64,000 nucleotides of DNA from Candidatus Krumholzibacteriota bacterium (GCA_016932415.1 JAFGCX010000007.1:1-64000); one strand, 5' to 3'. Positions 44,742 through 54,653 are shown, counted from the first letter of the stretch. Numbers and translations: made by a program. The notes: generated by a model not told the origin, from the sequence alone.

Positions 44742-46502
44742 ATGACTGCCAACACCGAAGTTTACCGTCCGCGTCTTCTGATCGTATTTCTTCTACCTCT
44801 TCTCTTTCTTGCCGCGTGCAGCGACTCCACGACGAATCCATTTACTCCTCCCGAGGTAGAACCGTCATGGAGTTTCATGACTCATTCGAGAAACTTCAGA
44901 TCAATATGGAGTTTTTCAGCTGATGATATATATGCTGCCGGAGAAAAAGGGGTCATAATCCACTTCACCGGAAGCATCTGGGAAACAATGAAAAGCGGCA
45001 CGACGCTGCCCGTTGAAGCGATGTGGGGTTCTTCTCCGGACAATCTGATAGCGGTAGGAGGATCAGGACTGGCGATCCGCTGGGATGGTTCGGAATGGAA
45101 GAATATCTCCCCCGGCATATCGAATGACCTGAACGCGATCTGGGGATCTTCGCCGGAAAATGTCTACGCGGTCGGAGATAACGGGACTATTATCCATTAT
45201 GACGGTTCATCCTGGAAGAATATCCTGCTGGAAGGTCTTTCCGCCGATCTTTACGGGATATGGGGATCATCCGCGGAAGATATTCATGTCGTCGGCGATT
45301 ACGGCACGATATATCACTACAACGGAATCGCGTGGTCCCCCCGGGAAGGCGCGGCCCAGAGGATGCTCAGGGCTGTCTGGGGAAGCGGCGCCAGCGATAT
45401 ACACGCGGTTGGACTCTACGGCCAGATTGTCCACTTCAATGGAGAGGGATGGACAGGTGTCGACAGCGGCACATATGAGGATATAACTTCCATAGCGGGA
45501 ACAGGTCCTGATAATATCTTCGCTTCATGCGACCATGGGATCCTGCTCAGATTCAACGGGATCTCCTGGTCGACCGTATACTCGACCATAACCGAAAAAC
45601 TTCACGGTATTACCGCGGTCTCAGAAGAGGAGTTCTACGCCGCCGGGTACCTGGGAACGGTCCTCCACTATACGGGATCGCTATGGGGCGAGATCCCTGA
45701 CGCCTTCTCGCAGCACCTTTTCAGCATCTGGGCTGGGGCTGAAGATCAGGCTTACGCGGCGGGGATGAAAGGAGCTTTGCTAAGTCTTGATGACGGCCGA
45801 TGGAATATGATCCCGAACACTACTGTCAATTCGCTCAATGCCGTCTGGGGTAACCCTGGCGACGAAGTCTATATTACCGGGTTCGGCGGAACAATGATCA
45901 GGTACGACGGGCTGGAATGGATATCGGAACCGGTATCCGACCAGATAGAACTTAACAGCCTGTCGGGAACCTATTCAGGAGAGATCTTCGGAGCAGGCTG
46001 GTTCGGACAGATAATGCATTACGACGGCCTGTCGTGGAACGGGATGGACAGCGGGACCGAGGCGATACTCAGGGGTATCTGGGCCGCTTCGCCCGACGAC
46101 GTATGGGCCGTGGGCAGCCTTGGAAAGATACTTCATTATACAAATGGAGAATGGATAGATATGTCGGGCGTGACCGATTTTCTCCTTTGTGGAATATGGG
46201 GCTCGGCGTGGAACAATATCTTCGCCGTAGGATATCTCGGCGAGATCATCCATTATAACGGGGTCGAGTGGAGCAGGATGGAAAGCAACACCAACAGGCA
46301 GCTTTACGCGGTGTGGGGAACGGCCTGGAACGACGTCTTCGCCGTGGGGCAGGAAGGTGTGATCATGCATTACGACGGATCAGAATGGCAGGCGCACCAC
46401 AGGATAACGGCAGCTACGCTGAGATCCGTATGGGGCACCGGACCTGAAGATGTGTACGCCGTGGGTTCGAACGGGACGATCCTTCACTACTCGGCCGAAT
46501 GA
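44742..46502 (+). CDS. Lipoprotein with fourteen propeller-like repeats
   Basis: 586 residues. A type II signal peptide ends in the lipobox LFLAAC (Cys26). The rest is 14 tandem repeats of about 40 residues with consensus IWGSSPDDVYAVG..G.I.HYDG..W; the last copy ends at HYS. This suits two seven-bladed beta-propellers, or one 14-bladed array. The ATG at 44742 follows AAAGGA. The protein should sit on the outer side of a membrane and bind a partner or ligand. No enzyme motif is visible. The repeats are diverged, so they are not a recent tandem expansion. Confidence 0.88.
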   Translation: MTANTEVYRPRLLIVFLLPLLFLAACSDSTTNPFTPPEVEPSWSFMTHSRNFRSIWSFSADDIYAAGEKGVIIHFTGSIWETMKSGTTLPVEAMWGSSPDNLIAVGGSGLAIRWDGSEWKNISPGISNDLNAIWGSSPENVYAVGDNGTIIHYDGSSWKNILLEGLSADLYGIWGSSAEDIHVVGDYGTIYHYNGIAWSPREGAAQRMLRAVWGSGASDIHAVGLYGQIVHFNGEGWTGVDSGTYEDITSIAGTGPDNIFASCDHGILLRFNGISWSTVYSTITEKLHGITAVSEEEFYAAGYLGTVLHYTGSLWGEIPDAFSQHLFSIWAGAEDQAYAAGMKGALLSLDDGRWNMIPNTTVNSLNAVWGNPGDEVYITGFGGTMIRYDGLEWISEPVSDQIELNSLSGTYSGEIFGAGWFGQIMHYDGLSWNGMDSGTEAILRGIWAASPDDVWAVGSLGKILHYTNGEWIDMSGVTDFLLCGIWGSAWNNIFAVGYLGEIIHYNGVEWSRMESNTNRQLYAVWGTAWNDVFAVGQEGVIMHYDGSEWQAHHRITAATLRSVWGTGPEDVYAVGSNGTILHYSAE

Positions 46503-46514
46503 CTCCGGGGCAGA

Positions 46515-47777
46515 TCATTTTCCATGCATCTCCCACCTGAGGTTCCTCGAAGCAACGGATATGAAGACCAGTCCGAAAAGGGTAAGAACCATGATATGCC
46601 CCATTACCGATGGCAGAGTATAGCCGAATGAGATCAGCTTGTGTATCCCGTCCATGGCCCATCCGGTAGGAAGGAAATAAGCGATCATCCTGAACGGCCT
46701 CGATACCACTTCAAGAGGCCACCAGCATCCTCCAAGAGCCGACAGGATCAGGGTGAAAGTAACGGCAACACCTGTCATCTGGTCGGGATTCCTGAAGAGG
46801 GCTCCGAAAAGGATGGAAAGGGAGCCGCAGCAGAAGGCGAAGGCGAGCATCAAGAGGACCAGCGCCACTATATCGTCACCGATGGAGATATGGAACAGGA
46901 ACTTCCCTATAAGCAGAAGGACCGCTATCTGGATCGAACTGACCATCATCCTTCCCAGAAGTTTTCCCGTAACAACCTCTTTTTTGCCGGCCAGGGTCAT
47001 CCCCATCCTTCTGAGCAGCCCTGAATTCCTCTCCTCCGTTATCACTATTCCGCTGAAGACCATTCCCATCAGGACGAACATGACAAGATTGCCCGGGACA
47101 GAACTCTGGAAACCGACGGGTATCTTTCTTTTCCTTCCGGCGTTCTCCGACTCGACAGTGACAAGCTGTGGAATTGACAGGATCGAATCGATACGCTGTT
47201 CAATGACAGAGCCCTCGCCCTCGGTATTATCCGTTACGTCAAGGAGGTCTCCAAAAAGCGTATCCCCTCTTATTCCGAAATACCCCGTCTCCCGCTCGAC
47301 GTATTCGCTTTCGACCTCGACGATCGACGACACCATCCTTATGATCCCCCGGTATATGGCTACCGAGGCAAACTCACCGGCTTCGGCATTCGAACCTTCA
47401 TCCTTTCTCAGAAGGAGCCTCGTGCGTTCGCGGGCCATGATATTCTTCGAAAAATCTTCCGGAATTACCAGGGTACGTACCGGATCGCTGTCAGGGGAAA
47501 GGGAATCAGAATCGACTATGTACAGGTTCTCCTCTCCCAGCGCCCCGATAAGGTCTTTCGAGAGGAAGCCGATGTCGTTGTTTTCTATGGTCAGATGAGC
47601 CCTCGGTTCAGGGGGGCCTCCTCCCCTGTTGATCTGCCCAAAGACGAACATGAAGGAAAGCGGCATCAGGAATATCCAGAAGAGTGCCGATTTATCCTTC
47701 CATGTCAGCCTGAAATCGCACGCGGCAATCGACGCCATCAGTCGAAACGACATCATCCTGCCTGCTTTATTACCCAT
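46515..47777 (-). CDS. ABC-2 type exporter permease
   Basis: 420 residues. One N-terminal membrane helix (about 30-48), a large extracytoplasmic domain (about 50-225) and five further helices in the C-terminal half, as in ABC-2 permeases of the YhhJ/DrrB type. The cytoplasmic loop holds GIVITEERNSGLLRRMGMT, the usual coupling segment. ATG overlaps the stop of the paralogous permease by 8 nt. It forms an exporter with the other permease and ATPase; substrate unknown. Confidence 0.92.
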   Translation of the reverse strand: MGNKAGRMMSFRLMASIAACDFRLTWKDKSALFWIFLMPLSFMFVFGQINRGGGPPEPRAHLTIENNDIGFLSKDLIGALGEENLYIVDSDSLSPDSDPVRTLVIPEDFSKNIMARERTRLLLRKDEGSNAEAGEFASVAIYRGIIRMVSSIVEVESEYVERETGYFGIRGDTLFGDLLDVTDNTEGEGSVIEQRIDSILSIPQLVTVESENAGRKRKIPVGFQSSVPGNLVMFVLMGMVFSGIVITEERNSGLLRRMGMTLAGKKEVVTGKLLGRMMVSSIQIAVLLLIGKFLFHISIGDDIVALVLLMLAFAFCCGSLSILFGALFRNPDQMTGVAVTFTLILSALGGCWWPLEVVSRPFRMIAYFLPTGWAMDGIHKLISFGYTLPSVMGHIMVLTLFGLVFISVASRNLRWEMHGK

Positions 47778-49023
47778 TTCGGAATCTCCTGCCGAAAAGG
47801 TACGACCCGGGCAACAGCGTAGCTATCCCCGTCGAGGCCATTATCATAAGATTGAGAGCTATGTCGCCAGTGCCCGCCCCTGTCAGAAATATCATCTTGA
47901 ATCCGTCGTTAGCCCAGAAGACGGGGGAAAACCGGCCGATCTTTCCCATCAACGCTCCCATCTGCTCGATCGGGATCATCGATCCTCCGAAGAGAGCCAT
48001 GACGATTATCAGGACAGACATGATCGCGTCGGCTGCTCTCGCGCTTTTGATCATGCCGAAAAAGAAGGTCATGATCCCCGTGATCATCAGCATCGTTACC
48101 AGGAGTTGCAGGGCGAGGGCAAGAGGATCCCCGAGGTCTATCCTGAAAGCGAACTTCGACACGAGCAGTAGAATAATAGAGGCCGTAAAGGTGACAACGT
48201 AGACTGCCAGGACTTTGCCCCCGACGACCTCGGCCGCGACGGTCGGAGAAGAAAGAATCCTCGCGAGGGTCCCGCTTTCCTTCTCCCTGACGATATCCCT
48301 CAGCATGATGTTGCTTGTAAAGAGCAGACCCATCATAAGTGAACCTGACATCACAAAGGCAAAGACGTTAAAGATGCTGCTTTTTCCATCACTGTCTCCT
48401 TCACCGGCGGTTTCTCCGGCAAGCGTCACAAGCGAATCCGCCAGATACCCTTTGGACAGAAGTATCCCCGTTCTCGCTTCATCGAGAAGTGATTGTAGCC
48501 TGTCAGCTGAAGGCCACCTGTCGCTCTCGAAAAGATCTTTCGCGTTCAGGAGCGGCCGGTCGAAGACGTTTCTCAACGCGCCGATCATCACAGCCATAGT
48601 TTCCGTGATCTCCCTGACTATGACCGGAAGAAATCTTTCGGAAGGATTTTTTACGACCCTGATCGACACCTCTTCCCGGTCGAGTATCATCCTGGTGAAA
48701 TTTTCAGGTATGACTATCATCGCCGATGCCTTGCCCTCGCTCATCAGATCCTCGCCCTCGGCGAGCGCGACCGTCTCGATATCGAGCATCTCGGAAAGCC
48801 TGTCTTCGGATAGTCCCTGTCTTATGAACCTGCTCATGATACCGTTATCAAGATCCACCAGAAGCACTTTGATCACGGGAAGCCTGTTATCCCCCGACCG
48901 GCCGAATACCAGGCCTATCATCAGGGTCATTACGAGGGGGATACACATCATCAGAAGGATCGCGCCCGGATTCTTCAGGCGCCTTTTGAACTCATTGCCG
49001 CAAATACAGAGGATCTTTCTCAT
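47770..49023 (-). CDS. ABC-2 type exporter permease
   Basis: 417 residues with the same plan as its downstream neighbour: an N-terminal helix (about 16-40), a large outer domain and five C-terminal helices. The coupling segment reads DIVREKESGTLARILSSP. The two permeases are diverged and likely form a heterodimer. It starts 3 nt after the ATPase gene stop, in the order ATPase-permease-permease. Confidence 0.92.
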   Translation of the reverse strand: MRKILCICGNEFKRRLKNPGAILLMMCIPLVMTLMIGLVFGRSGDNRLPVIKVLLVDLDNGIMSRFIRQGLSEDRLSEMLDIETVALAEGEDLMSEGKASAMIVIPENFTRMILDREEVSIRVVKNPSERFLPVIVREITETMAVMIGALRNVFDRPLLNAKDLFESDRWPSADRLQSLLDEARTGILLSKGYLADSLVTLAGETAGEGDSDGKSSIFNVFAFVMSGSLMMGLLFTSNIMLRDIVREKESGTLARILSSPTVAAEVVGGKVLAVYVVTFTASIILLLVSKFAFRIDLGDPLALALQLLVTMLMITGIMTFFFGMIKSARAADAIMSVLIIVMALFGGSMIPIEQMGALMGKIGRFSPVFWANDGFKMIFLTGAGTGDIALNLMIMASTGIATLLPGSYLFGRRFRNG

Positions 49024-49026
49024 CTG

Positions 49027-49944
49027 TCAATCCCTCAGTTCCCTGCCGGTCAATTTGAGGAAAACGCTCTGAAGGTCCGGTTCCCTCACGGAGACCGATT
49101 CTATCCCGATCCCTGAAGAGAAAAAGTGATTGAGGACGCTCCCTATCGTATCCCTTTCGGCCACCATGAATCTTAACCGCCCCTCTTCGAGATGGTCGAT
49201 CCTCGCCCCTCCGGGAAGGGATTCTATCTGCTCGGGCCGGAAACTGCCCGTCACCGTCACCACATCTTCTTCACCGGCCAGCCTTGTCAGTTCCTTGAGC
49301 GTTCCCTCGGCATGTATTCTGCCATTGTCTATTATTGCGATCCGGTCGCAAAGGGTCTCCGCTTCTTCGAGATAATGCGTCGTATATATTATCGTCGTTC
49401 CTCTCTCTGCCTCTTTCCTGACTATTTCGAGAAGATTCAACCGGGCCTGGGGATCGATTCCCAGGGTCGGTTCATCGAGAAGAATGATCCTGGGACGGTG
49501 AAGAAGCCCGGCGCACAGATTGATCCTCCGTTTCATTCCTCCTGAATATTCGCCGACCGGGTCGTTTCCCCTTTCGATCAACCCCACCATTTCGAGGACT
49601 CTCTCCGTCTCGTCTTTCAACCTTTTCCCTGAAAGCCCGTAAAGACTTCCCCAGAAATGAAGGTTTTCCCTTCCCGAAAGTTCTTCATAAAGAGCGATTT
49701 CCTGCGGAATCACTCCCATCAGGGCCCTTACCTCCCTGCTGCCGCTCGACAGGTCCATCCCGGCGATCCTGACAGAACCGGCGTCCGGCCTTACCAGGCC
49801 GGAAAGCATTGAGATCGTGGTCGTTTTACCCGCGCCGTTAGGCCCGAGAAATCCGAAGATCTCCCCTTCTTTCACATTGAAACTGATACCATCGACAGCC
49901 TTCACGCTGCCGAAATATTTTTTAATCCCGTTTACTTCGATCAT
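49027..49944 (-). CDS. ABC transporter ATP-binding protein
   Basis: 305 residues. Walker A LGPNGAGKTTT (about 33-43), Q-loop IPQEIALYEEL, signature YSGGMKRRINL, Walker B IILLDEPTLGID and H-loop TTHYLEEAE are all present. A C-terminal domain of about 85 residues follows, as in DrrA/CcmA-type exporter ATPases. It heads the three-gene exporter operon and is divergent from the S9 peptidase gene. Confidence 0.95.
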   Translation of the reverse strand: MIEVNGIKKYFGSVKAVDGISFNVKEGEIFGFLGPNGAGKTTTISMLSGLVRPDAGSVRIAGMDLSSGSREVRALMGVIPQEIALYEELSGRENLHFWGSLYGLSGKRLKDETERVLEMVGLIERGNDPVGEYSGGMKRRINLCAGLLHRPRIILLDEPTLGIDPQARLNLLEIVRKEAERGTTIIYTTHYLEEAETLCDRIAIIDNGRIHAEGTLKELTRLAGEEDVVTVTGSFRPEQIESLPGGARIDHLEEGRLRFMVAERDTIGSVLNHFFSSGIGIESVSVREPDLQSVFLKLTGRELRD

Positions 49945-50076
49945 CAGTCCCCTCCATCAGGGATATGTTCCGTGATCAAAACCGATATTGCTTCAAGGAC
50001 CTTCGCGACGCTCATGAATAAACTTACATAACAGATACTGCTGTTCAAGAGATATTACGGCTTCTTATCTTAAAAG

Positions 50077-50105
50077 TTGCCTTGCGCAACTCTTTCATTT
50101 ACAAT
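50077..50105 (+). promoter_or_regulatory. Sigma-70-type promoter of the S9 peptidase gene
   Basis: -35 TTGCCT (50077-50082), 17-bp spacer, -10 TACAAT (50100-50105). The start would be near 50112, about 45 nt ahead of the ATG, which has AAAGGGAG upstream. Confidence 0.5.
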
Positions 50106-50155
50106 ACCGCTGCGAACGGTAAAGCATCAATTCACACAATGAAAGGGAGAATTCC

Positions 50156-52252
50156 ATGACTTTTTCCAGATCGATCCGCTTTCTTCTGGCGATGACGGCA
50201 TTTCTCGCCGCACCCCTGTCAATATCCGCCGCGGGACAGTTCGACCACCCGGTAACGGACAGTCCGAGGGCCATTACCTTCGACGACCTCATCTCCATGG
50301 GCCGGATCGGAAGCTACGAAGTCTCACCTGACGGAGAGATGATAGCATTCACCGTCTCATGGTACGACAAGGATGACAACTCATCCAATACCGATATCTA
50401 TCTCGTTGCGGTCAAAGGGGGAGAACCCTGGCCATTCGCTCGAAGCGAGGGCGACGATTATTCACCGAAATGGTCCCCGGACGGAAAAAATATCGCTTTC
50501 ATCTCAGACAGGGACGGAAGTTCACAGATATGGATAATTCCGGTCGGTGGTGGCGAAGGGCACAGGATAACAGATATCCCCACGGGGGCATCCGATCCGG
50601 TATGGGCCCCCGATGGCAAGACGATAGCTTTCAATTCGAATGTCTACCCCGATTGCCCCGACATGGACTGCAACAGGGAACGACTTGAAAAGGACCGCTC
50701 AAGCAATGTGAGAGCGAGGCTCATAGACCATCTCCTTTTCCGCCACTGGAATCACTGGCGTAACGGAAGATGGAGCCATCTGTTCCTCGTCGATCTCGAG
50801 GGAGGCGATCCGGTCGAGATCAACAAGGGGAGGACCGACGTACCTCCCATCTCACTTGGAGGAGAACAGGACTACTCCTTCTCACCGGACGGGAAGGAAC
50901 TCTGCTTCTCGATGAATCCCGATCCGGTCGTCGCTATCTCGACGAATAACGACCTCTACATAATGGATATCACGTCGGGGAAGACGAAACAGATCACTGC
51001 CCATAACCTCTCCAACGACAACGATCCGCGCTATTCTCCGGACGGAAGATATATCGCTTACCGCGCCCAGATGAGGCCGGGATTTGAAGCGGACCGTTTT
51101 CGACTGATGCTCTACGACCGGAAAAAATCCGAGACAATTGTCCTGACGGAGGATTTCGATTACAGCGTCAGCCATTTTACCTGGGCTCCGGACAGCAGGA
51201 CGATCTGGTTCAACGCACAGGACAGGGGGCGCTATTGTATATGTAAAGTTACGACAAAGGGAGATGACGCGGAAAAGATATTTACTGGAAATTATGACTC
51301 GAATATACGGATCACTCCCGATGGAAAGACCCTGATCGTACTGAGGCAGAGCGTCGACCATCCAGCCGACCTTTTCTCCATTTCGATCAAAAGCAAAAAA
51401 TCAACGAGACTGACTGATATCAACGCGAAGATCCTCGCTGATATAGAAATGAATCCTCTTGAAGAATTCTGGTTCAAGGGAGCCGCCGGAAGAGATGTCC
51501 ATGGATTGATAGTAAAACCGCCTTTCTTTGAGGAAGGGAAGAAATACCCCATGATCCTGCTTATCCACGGCGGTCCGCAGGGTGCTTTCGGGGATGATTT
51601 CCACTTCAGGTGGAACATCCAGATGTTCGCCTCTCCCGGATACGTCGTGGCAACGATCAATTTCACCGGGAGCACGGGATATGGACAGGGATTCACCGAC
51701 GCGATAAGCGGTGACTGGGGCGGCGCTCCATATACTGACATCATGAACGGGATGGATTATATCCTCACCGATGACAAATACAGTTATATCGACAAAGACA
51801 GGATCGGGGCCGCGGGAGCGTCGTATGGAGGCTACATGATAGACTGGATCGAGGGTCATACAGACCGTTTCAAGTGCCTCGTCTCCCATGCCGGTGTCTA
51901 CAATCTTGAAAGCATGTACGGGGCGACAGAGGAATTGTGGTTCCCCGAGTGGGAATTCAAAGGGATGCCATGGACGAACCCGGAGACATATTCGATCTTT
52001 TCTCCCCACAGATTCGTATCGGAATTCAGGACACCGTGCCTTGTAGTTCATGGCGAACATGATTACAGGGTCCCGTATACGCAGGGGCTGGAGTTTTTTA
52101 CCGCCCTGCAGAGACAGGGTATCGAATCCAGACTGCTCTTTTTCCCCGATGAGGATCACTTCGTCCGCAAGCCGCAGAACGCCGAGTTATGGTGGAATAC
52201 GCTGATCGAGTGGTTCGATGAACATCTCAAGGAAGAAGCGGTGAACGACTGA
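50156..52252 (+). CDS. Exported S9-family prolyl-oligopeptidase-like peptidase (DPP5/S9C type)
   Basis: 698 residues. A signal peptide (1-25, ending ISAAG) is followed by a WD40-like beta-propeller with TolB-type SPDG repeats (YEVSPDGEMIAF, PKWSPDGKNIAF, PRYSPDGRYIAY). A C-terminal alpha/beta hydrolase domain holds the triad Ser556 in GAAGASYGGYM, Asp636 in GEHDYRVP and His668 in DEDHFV. This plan matches secreted DPP5-like enzymes that cut dipeptides from oligopeptides. It complements the S46 enzyme at 1173-3341. Confidence 0.93.
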   Translation: MTFSRSIRFLLAMTAFLAAPLSISAAGQFDHPVTDSPRAITFDDLISMGRIGSYEVSPDGEMIAFTVSWYDKDDNSSNTDIYLVAVKGGEPWPFARSEGDDYSPKWSPDGKNIAFISDRDGSSQIWIIPVGGGEGHRITDIPTGASDPVWAPDGKTIAFNSNVYPDCPDMDCNRERLEKDRSSNVRARLIDHLLFRHWNHWRNGRWSHLFLVDLEGGDPVEINKGRTDVPPISLGGEQDYSFSPDGKELCFSMNPDPVVAISTNNDLYIMDITSGKTKQITAHNLSNDNDPRYSPDGRYIAYRAQMRPGFEADRFRLMLYDRKKSETIVLTEDFDYSVSHFTWAPDSRTIWFNAQDRGRYCICKVTTKGDDAEKIFTGNYDSNIRITPDGKTLIVLRQSVDHPADLFSISIKSKKSTRLTDINAKILADIEMNPLEEFWFKGAAGRDVHGLIVKPPFFEEGKKYPMILLIHGGPQGAFGDDFHFRWNIQMFASPGYVVATINFTGSTGYGQGFTDAISGDWGGAPYTDIMNGMDYILTDDKYSYIDKDRIGAAGASYGGYMIDWIEGHTDRFKCLVSHAGVYNLESMYGATEELWFPEWEFKGMPWTNPETYSIFSPHRFVSEFRTPCLVVHGEHDYRVPYTQGLEFFTALQRQGIESRLLFFPDEDHFVRKPQNAELWWNTLIEWFDEHLKEEAVND

Positions 52253-52293
52253 TGATCGTCCCCGGCGCTGAAAGGCCCGGTGGATGATATTGG

Positions 52294-52346
52294 AAATAAG
52301 GTGTCTGCGGTGATCCCCCCGGAAGAACTCTGCAGGCACCTTATTT
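52294..52346. terminator. Bidirectional terminator between S9 peptidase and phzF copy 2
   Basis: AAATAAGGTGTCTGC (52294-52308) pairs with GCAGGCACCTTATTT (52332-52346): 15 bp with one G-U, loop 23 nt. The A/T base of the stem gives a T-rich end on both strands (TTATTTATTA on plus). Confidence 0.7.
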
Positions 52347-52518
52347 ATTAAAAACCGGAAAAGAAATCCAATGAAAGGGTCACGCGGGCCACCTCCTCAG
52401 AAACTTTTCCGGTAAAATCAGGCGGAATTTCTTGCAGAACTACTGATTAGAAACACGAACCCGACCATTAACCGGCCTTATTATATCACAACTCCCGGGA
52501 ATTACAAAACCTTTTCCT

Positions 52519-53406
52519 CTACGGGATCAAAATACTCCCTTCTCCGACATGAACTACATTGCCGGAGACCTTCACCGCGTGCACCATACCTCTATCGCAA
52601 TCGACATCTACCTCAAGCAGCGAGGCCCTGTTCATCTCCTTGCCCTGCTCAATAACGAGTTTAAGATTGGGAGGGAACTTGAAGATCCTGGCGAGATAAC
52701 CGCCAAGAGCACCGGCGGCTGATCCTGTAGCGGGATCCTCCGGCACGGCAAGAGAGGGAGCAAAAAAGCGGGCGTGCACATTTATCTTTTTCCCTTCTTT
52801 TCTTGAAAAGATATATATGCCATTCACCTTGTGCCTATCCATTACACTGACTGCTTCTTCAATATTGAGTTTACAGGAGCTTACCACCTCACTGTCCCGG
52901 ACCTCTACTATCAGAAAAGCCATTCCGTTCGAGACTACCCCTCCCCCAAGCAGGTCGAAACCTTTCACGCCGACTGCCCTTGCCGCCTGTCCCCTGTTCT
53001 GGAGCGCCGATCCGAATTCCGGGACAGGCTGATGCATCGTCAGTTTTGTCTCTTTCGCCGTCGATTTCGCCACATCGACCGTTATCGTACCGACATCAAG
53101 CTCAAGATTGAGTGTTGACGGTTTTTTGCCCTTTTTCTTTTTTATGAGTACGAAAGCAGTGCCGAGAGTCGGATGCCCTGCAAAAGGGATCTCCTCGGCG
53201 GGAGTGAAGATCCTGACCTTCGCTTCGGCGTCGCTGGTTTTTGCGGCAAAAACAAAAGTAGTCTCGGAAAAATTGATCTCTCTAGCGATCTGCTGCATCT
53301 GGACTTTGGTCAATTTTCCCGGATTGGGAAATACAGCAAGCTGGTTGCCCCTGAATGGCTTATCTGTAAATACGTCCACGTGCTCATAAACGAGTTTTCG
53401 GATCAT
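52519..53406 (-). CDS. PhzF-family isomerase (copy 2)
   Basis: 295 residues. Family motifs: HVDVFTDKPFRGNQLAVF, catalytic Glu48 in NFSETTFVF, PFAGHPTLGTAFVL and VPEDPATGSAAGALGGYL. It keeps the complete PhzF active site (Glu, GHPTLG, DPATGSA), closer to typical PhzF/YddE than copy 1, whose GHP is GHV. Its substrate is unknown. It is transcribed alone, convergent with the S9 peptidase and divergent from the cyclophilin gene. Confidence 0.9.
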   Translation of the reverse strand: MIRKLVYEHVDVFTDKPFRGNQLAVFPNPGKLTKVQMQQIAREINFSETTFVFAAKTSDAEAKVRIFTPAEEIPFAGHPTLGTAFVLIKKKKGKKPSTLNLELDVGTITVDVAKSTAKETKLTMHQPVPEFGSALQNRGQAARAVGVKGFDLLGGGVVSNGMAFLIVEVRDSEVVSSCKLNIEEAVSVMDRHKVNGIYIFSRKEGKKINVHARFFAPSLAVPEDPATGSAAGALGGYLARIFKFPPNLKLVIEQGKEMNRASLLEVDVDCDRGMVHAVKVSGNVVHVGEGSILIP

Positions 53407-53697
53407 ACTCCATCCCTTGAATGGGGAATTCTGCGGGTACTTTCAGTGCCATGGTATCAAAATATCGTAATCGCTGAAAAGGAAAAAAGACTCTTTTTCT
53501 TCAAATAGACGCTGAATCTTCCCGGCAGAGTTTCCTGATCGATCATAAAATGCTCCCTGTATCTTCAATTATTTTGGGGTTTATGACGATAAATCAAAGT
53601 TTTCCGGGTTTTTCCCTTTATATTTCCCTGATGAATCCATATACTCCTGAAGACATAAACAGCCAGACTTCGGGTTTAAACGGGAGGTGCATCCCTG

Positions 53698-54306
53698 ATG
53701 AAGTTAAAAAATCCGGTCGGCCTTGTTCTCCTGCTCGCGCTGATAATGAACATCGCCGCCACCGCTCCAGCTTTTGCCGAGAAAGGGCAGAAAAACCCAA
53801 TGGTATATTTCAAAACAAACCTTGGAAACTTTACTGTCGAGCTTTACGAAAAAGAAGCTCCCGTGACGGTCAATAATTTTCTCCACTACGTGGATCATAA
53901 GTTCTATAACGGATTGATCTTTCACCGGATCATCGACGGATTCATGATCCAGGGCGGCGGATTCAGCCCCGATATGGTCCAGAAATCGCCCAGCCCGCCA
54001 ATCGAGAATGAAGCGACCAATGGACTTAAAAACCTCAAATACACTATCGCGATGGCAAGGACGGGGGTCGTCAACAGCGCGACTTCGCAGTTCTTCATCA
54101 ATGTGCAGGACAATCCCGCTCTTGATCATAAAGACACGTCGCAGAGAGGTTTCGGATATTGCGTCTTTGGAAAAGTGGTCGAGGGAATGGATGTCATCGA
54201 CAAGATCAAGGTAGTAAAGACAACGACAAAGGGAAGTTATGGAGATGTGCCGGTAAAACCGGTCATAATCAAATCGGTAACGAAGATCGCCAGCGAAGAA
54301 GGTTAG
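53698..54306 (+). CDS. Exported cyclophilin-type peptidyl-prolyl isomerase
   Basis: 202 residues. A signal peptide (1-27, ending APAFA) precedes a single cyclophilin domain with the conserved core: NFLHYVDHKFYNGLIFHRII, FMIQGGGF, MARTGVVNSATSQFFINV and FGYCVFGKVVEGMDVID. The catalytic Arg is in FHRII. It acts in the periplasm on proline bonds of folding proteins, like PpiA. GGGAGG precedes the ATG. A strong terminator follows. Confidence 0.95.
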   Translation: MKLKNPVGLVLLLALIMNIAATAPAFAEKGQKNPMVYFKTNLGNFTVELYEKEAPVTVNNFLHYVDHKFYNGLIFHRIIDGFMIQGGGFSPDMVQKSPSPPIENEATNGLKNLKYTIAMARTGVVNSATSQFFINVQDNPALDHKDTSQRGFGYCVFGKVVEGMDVIDKIKVVKTTTKGSYGDVPVKPVIIKSVTKIASEEG

Positions 54307-54323
54307 GCTTCCCGGTTCTTTGG

Positions 54324-54362
54324 CGGGGGAGGATCTCGTATGAAGATCCTCCCCCGTTTTTT
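54324..54362 (+). terminator. Intrinsic terminator of the cyclophilin gene
   Basis: Perfect 13-bp stem (CGGGGGAGGATCT with AGATCCTCCCCCG), 7-nt loop, followed by TTTTTT. It is the clearest terminator in the window. Confidence 0.93.
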
Positions 54363-54445
54363 CGCCCCCCCAAGTCCCCGCAGGCAGCAACCCCCACAGC
54401 CTGAAAGGGAAAATATTTCCTCAGGGAAAGCCCATAATCGATACG

Positions 54446-54474
54446 TTGATCACCCGACCGGGCCCGGCTAAGAT
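54446..54474 (+). promoter_or_regulatory. Possible sigma-70 promoter for the Wzz-like gene
   Basis: -35 TTGATC (54446-54451), 17-bp spacer, -10 TAAGAT (54469-54474). It would give a long leader of about 170 nt, so it is a weak call. Confidence 0.3.
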
Positions 54475-54653
54475 ACCCTCGTCAGTAACACGTTGAATCA
54501 ATATCTGTTACAAACTGCGCCCCTGCTCTTCCATTACGACTTTTATGGAACAGAAATTGAAAGCCTTTTTGAGGAAACGGCCCGATCCGGCCTGGAGTGC
54601 CGGTGACTGCCGAACGGTCACGCACAAAGACCGACAATGAGGAGAATCCGGGT

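Larger units (their letters stand above)
54307..54653 (+). other. Intergenic region between cyclophilin and chain-length genes
   Basis: 347 bp. It contains the cyclophilin terminator (54324-54362) and a weak promoter match (54446-54474) for the next gene. The frame of the next gene stays open upstream to 54597 through a GTG, so that part could be coding if the earlier start is used. Confidence 0.5.

Noticed and set aside
44742-46502. Tandem DNA repeats or a CRISPR-like array
   Set aside because: The periodicity of about 120 bp is in the protein. Nucleotide copies are diverged and in frame, and no spacer-repeat structure or cas gene is present. No CRISPR was seen anywhere in the window.
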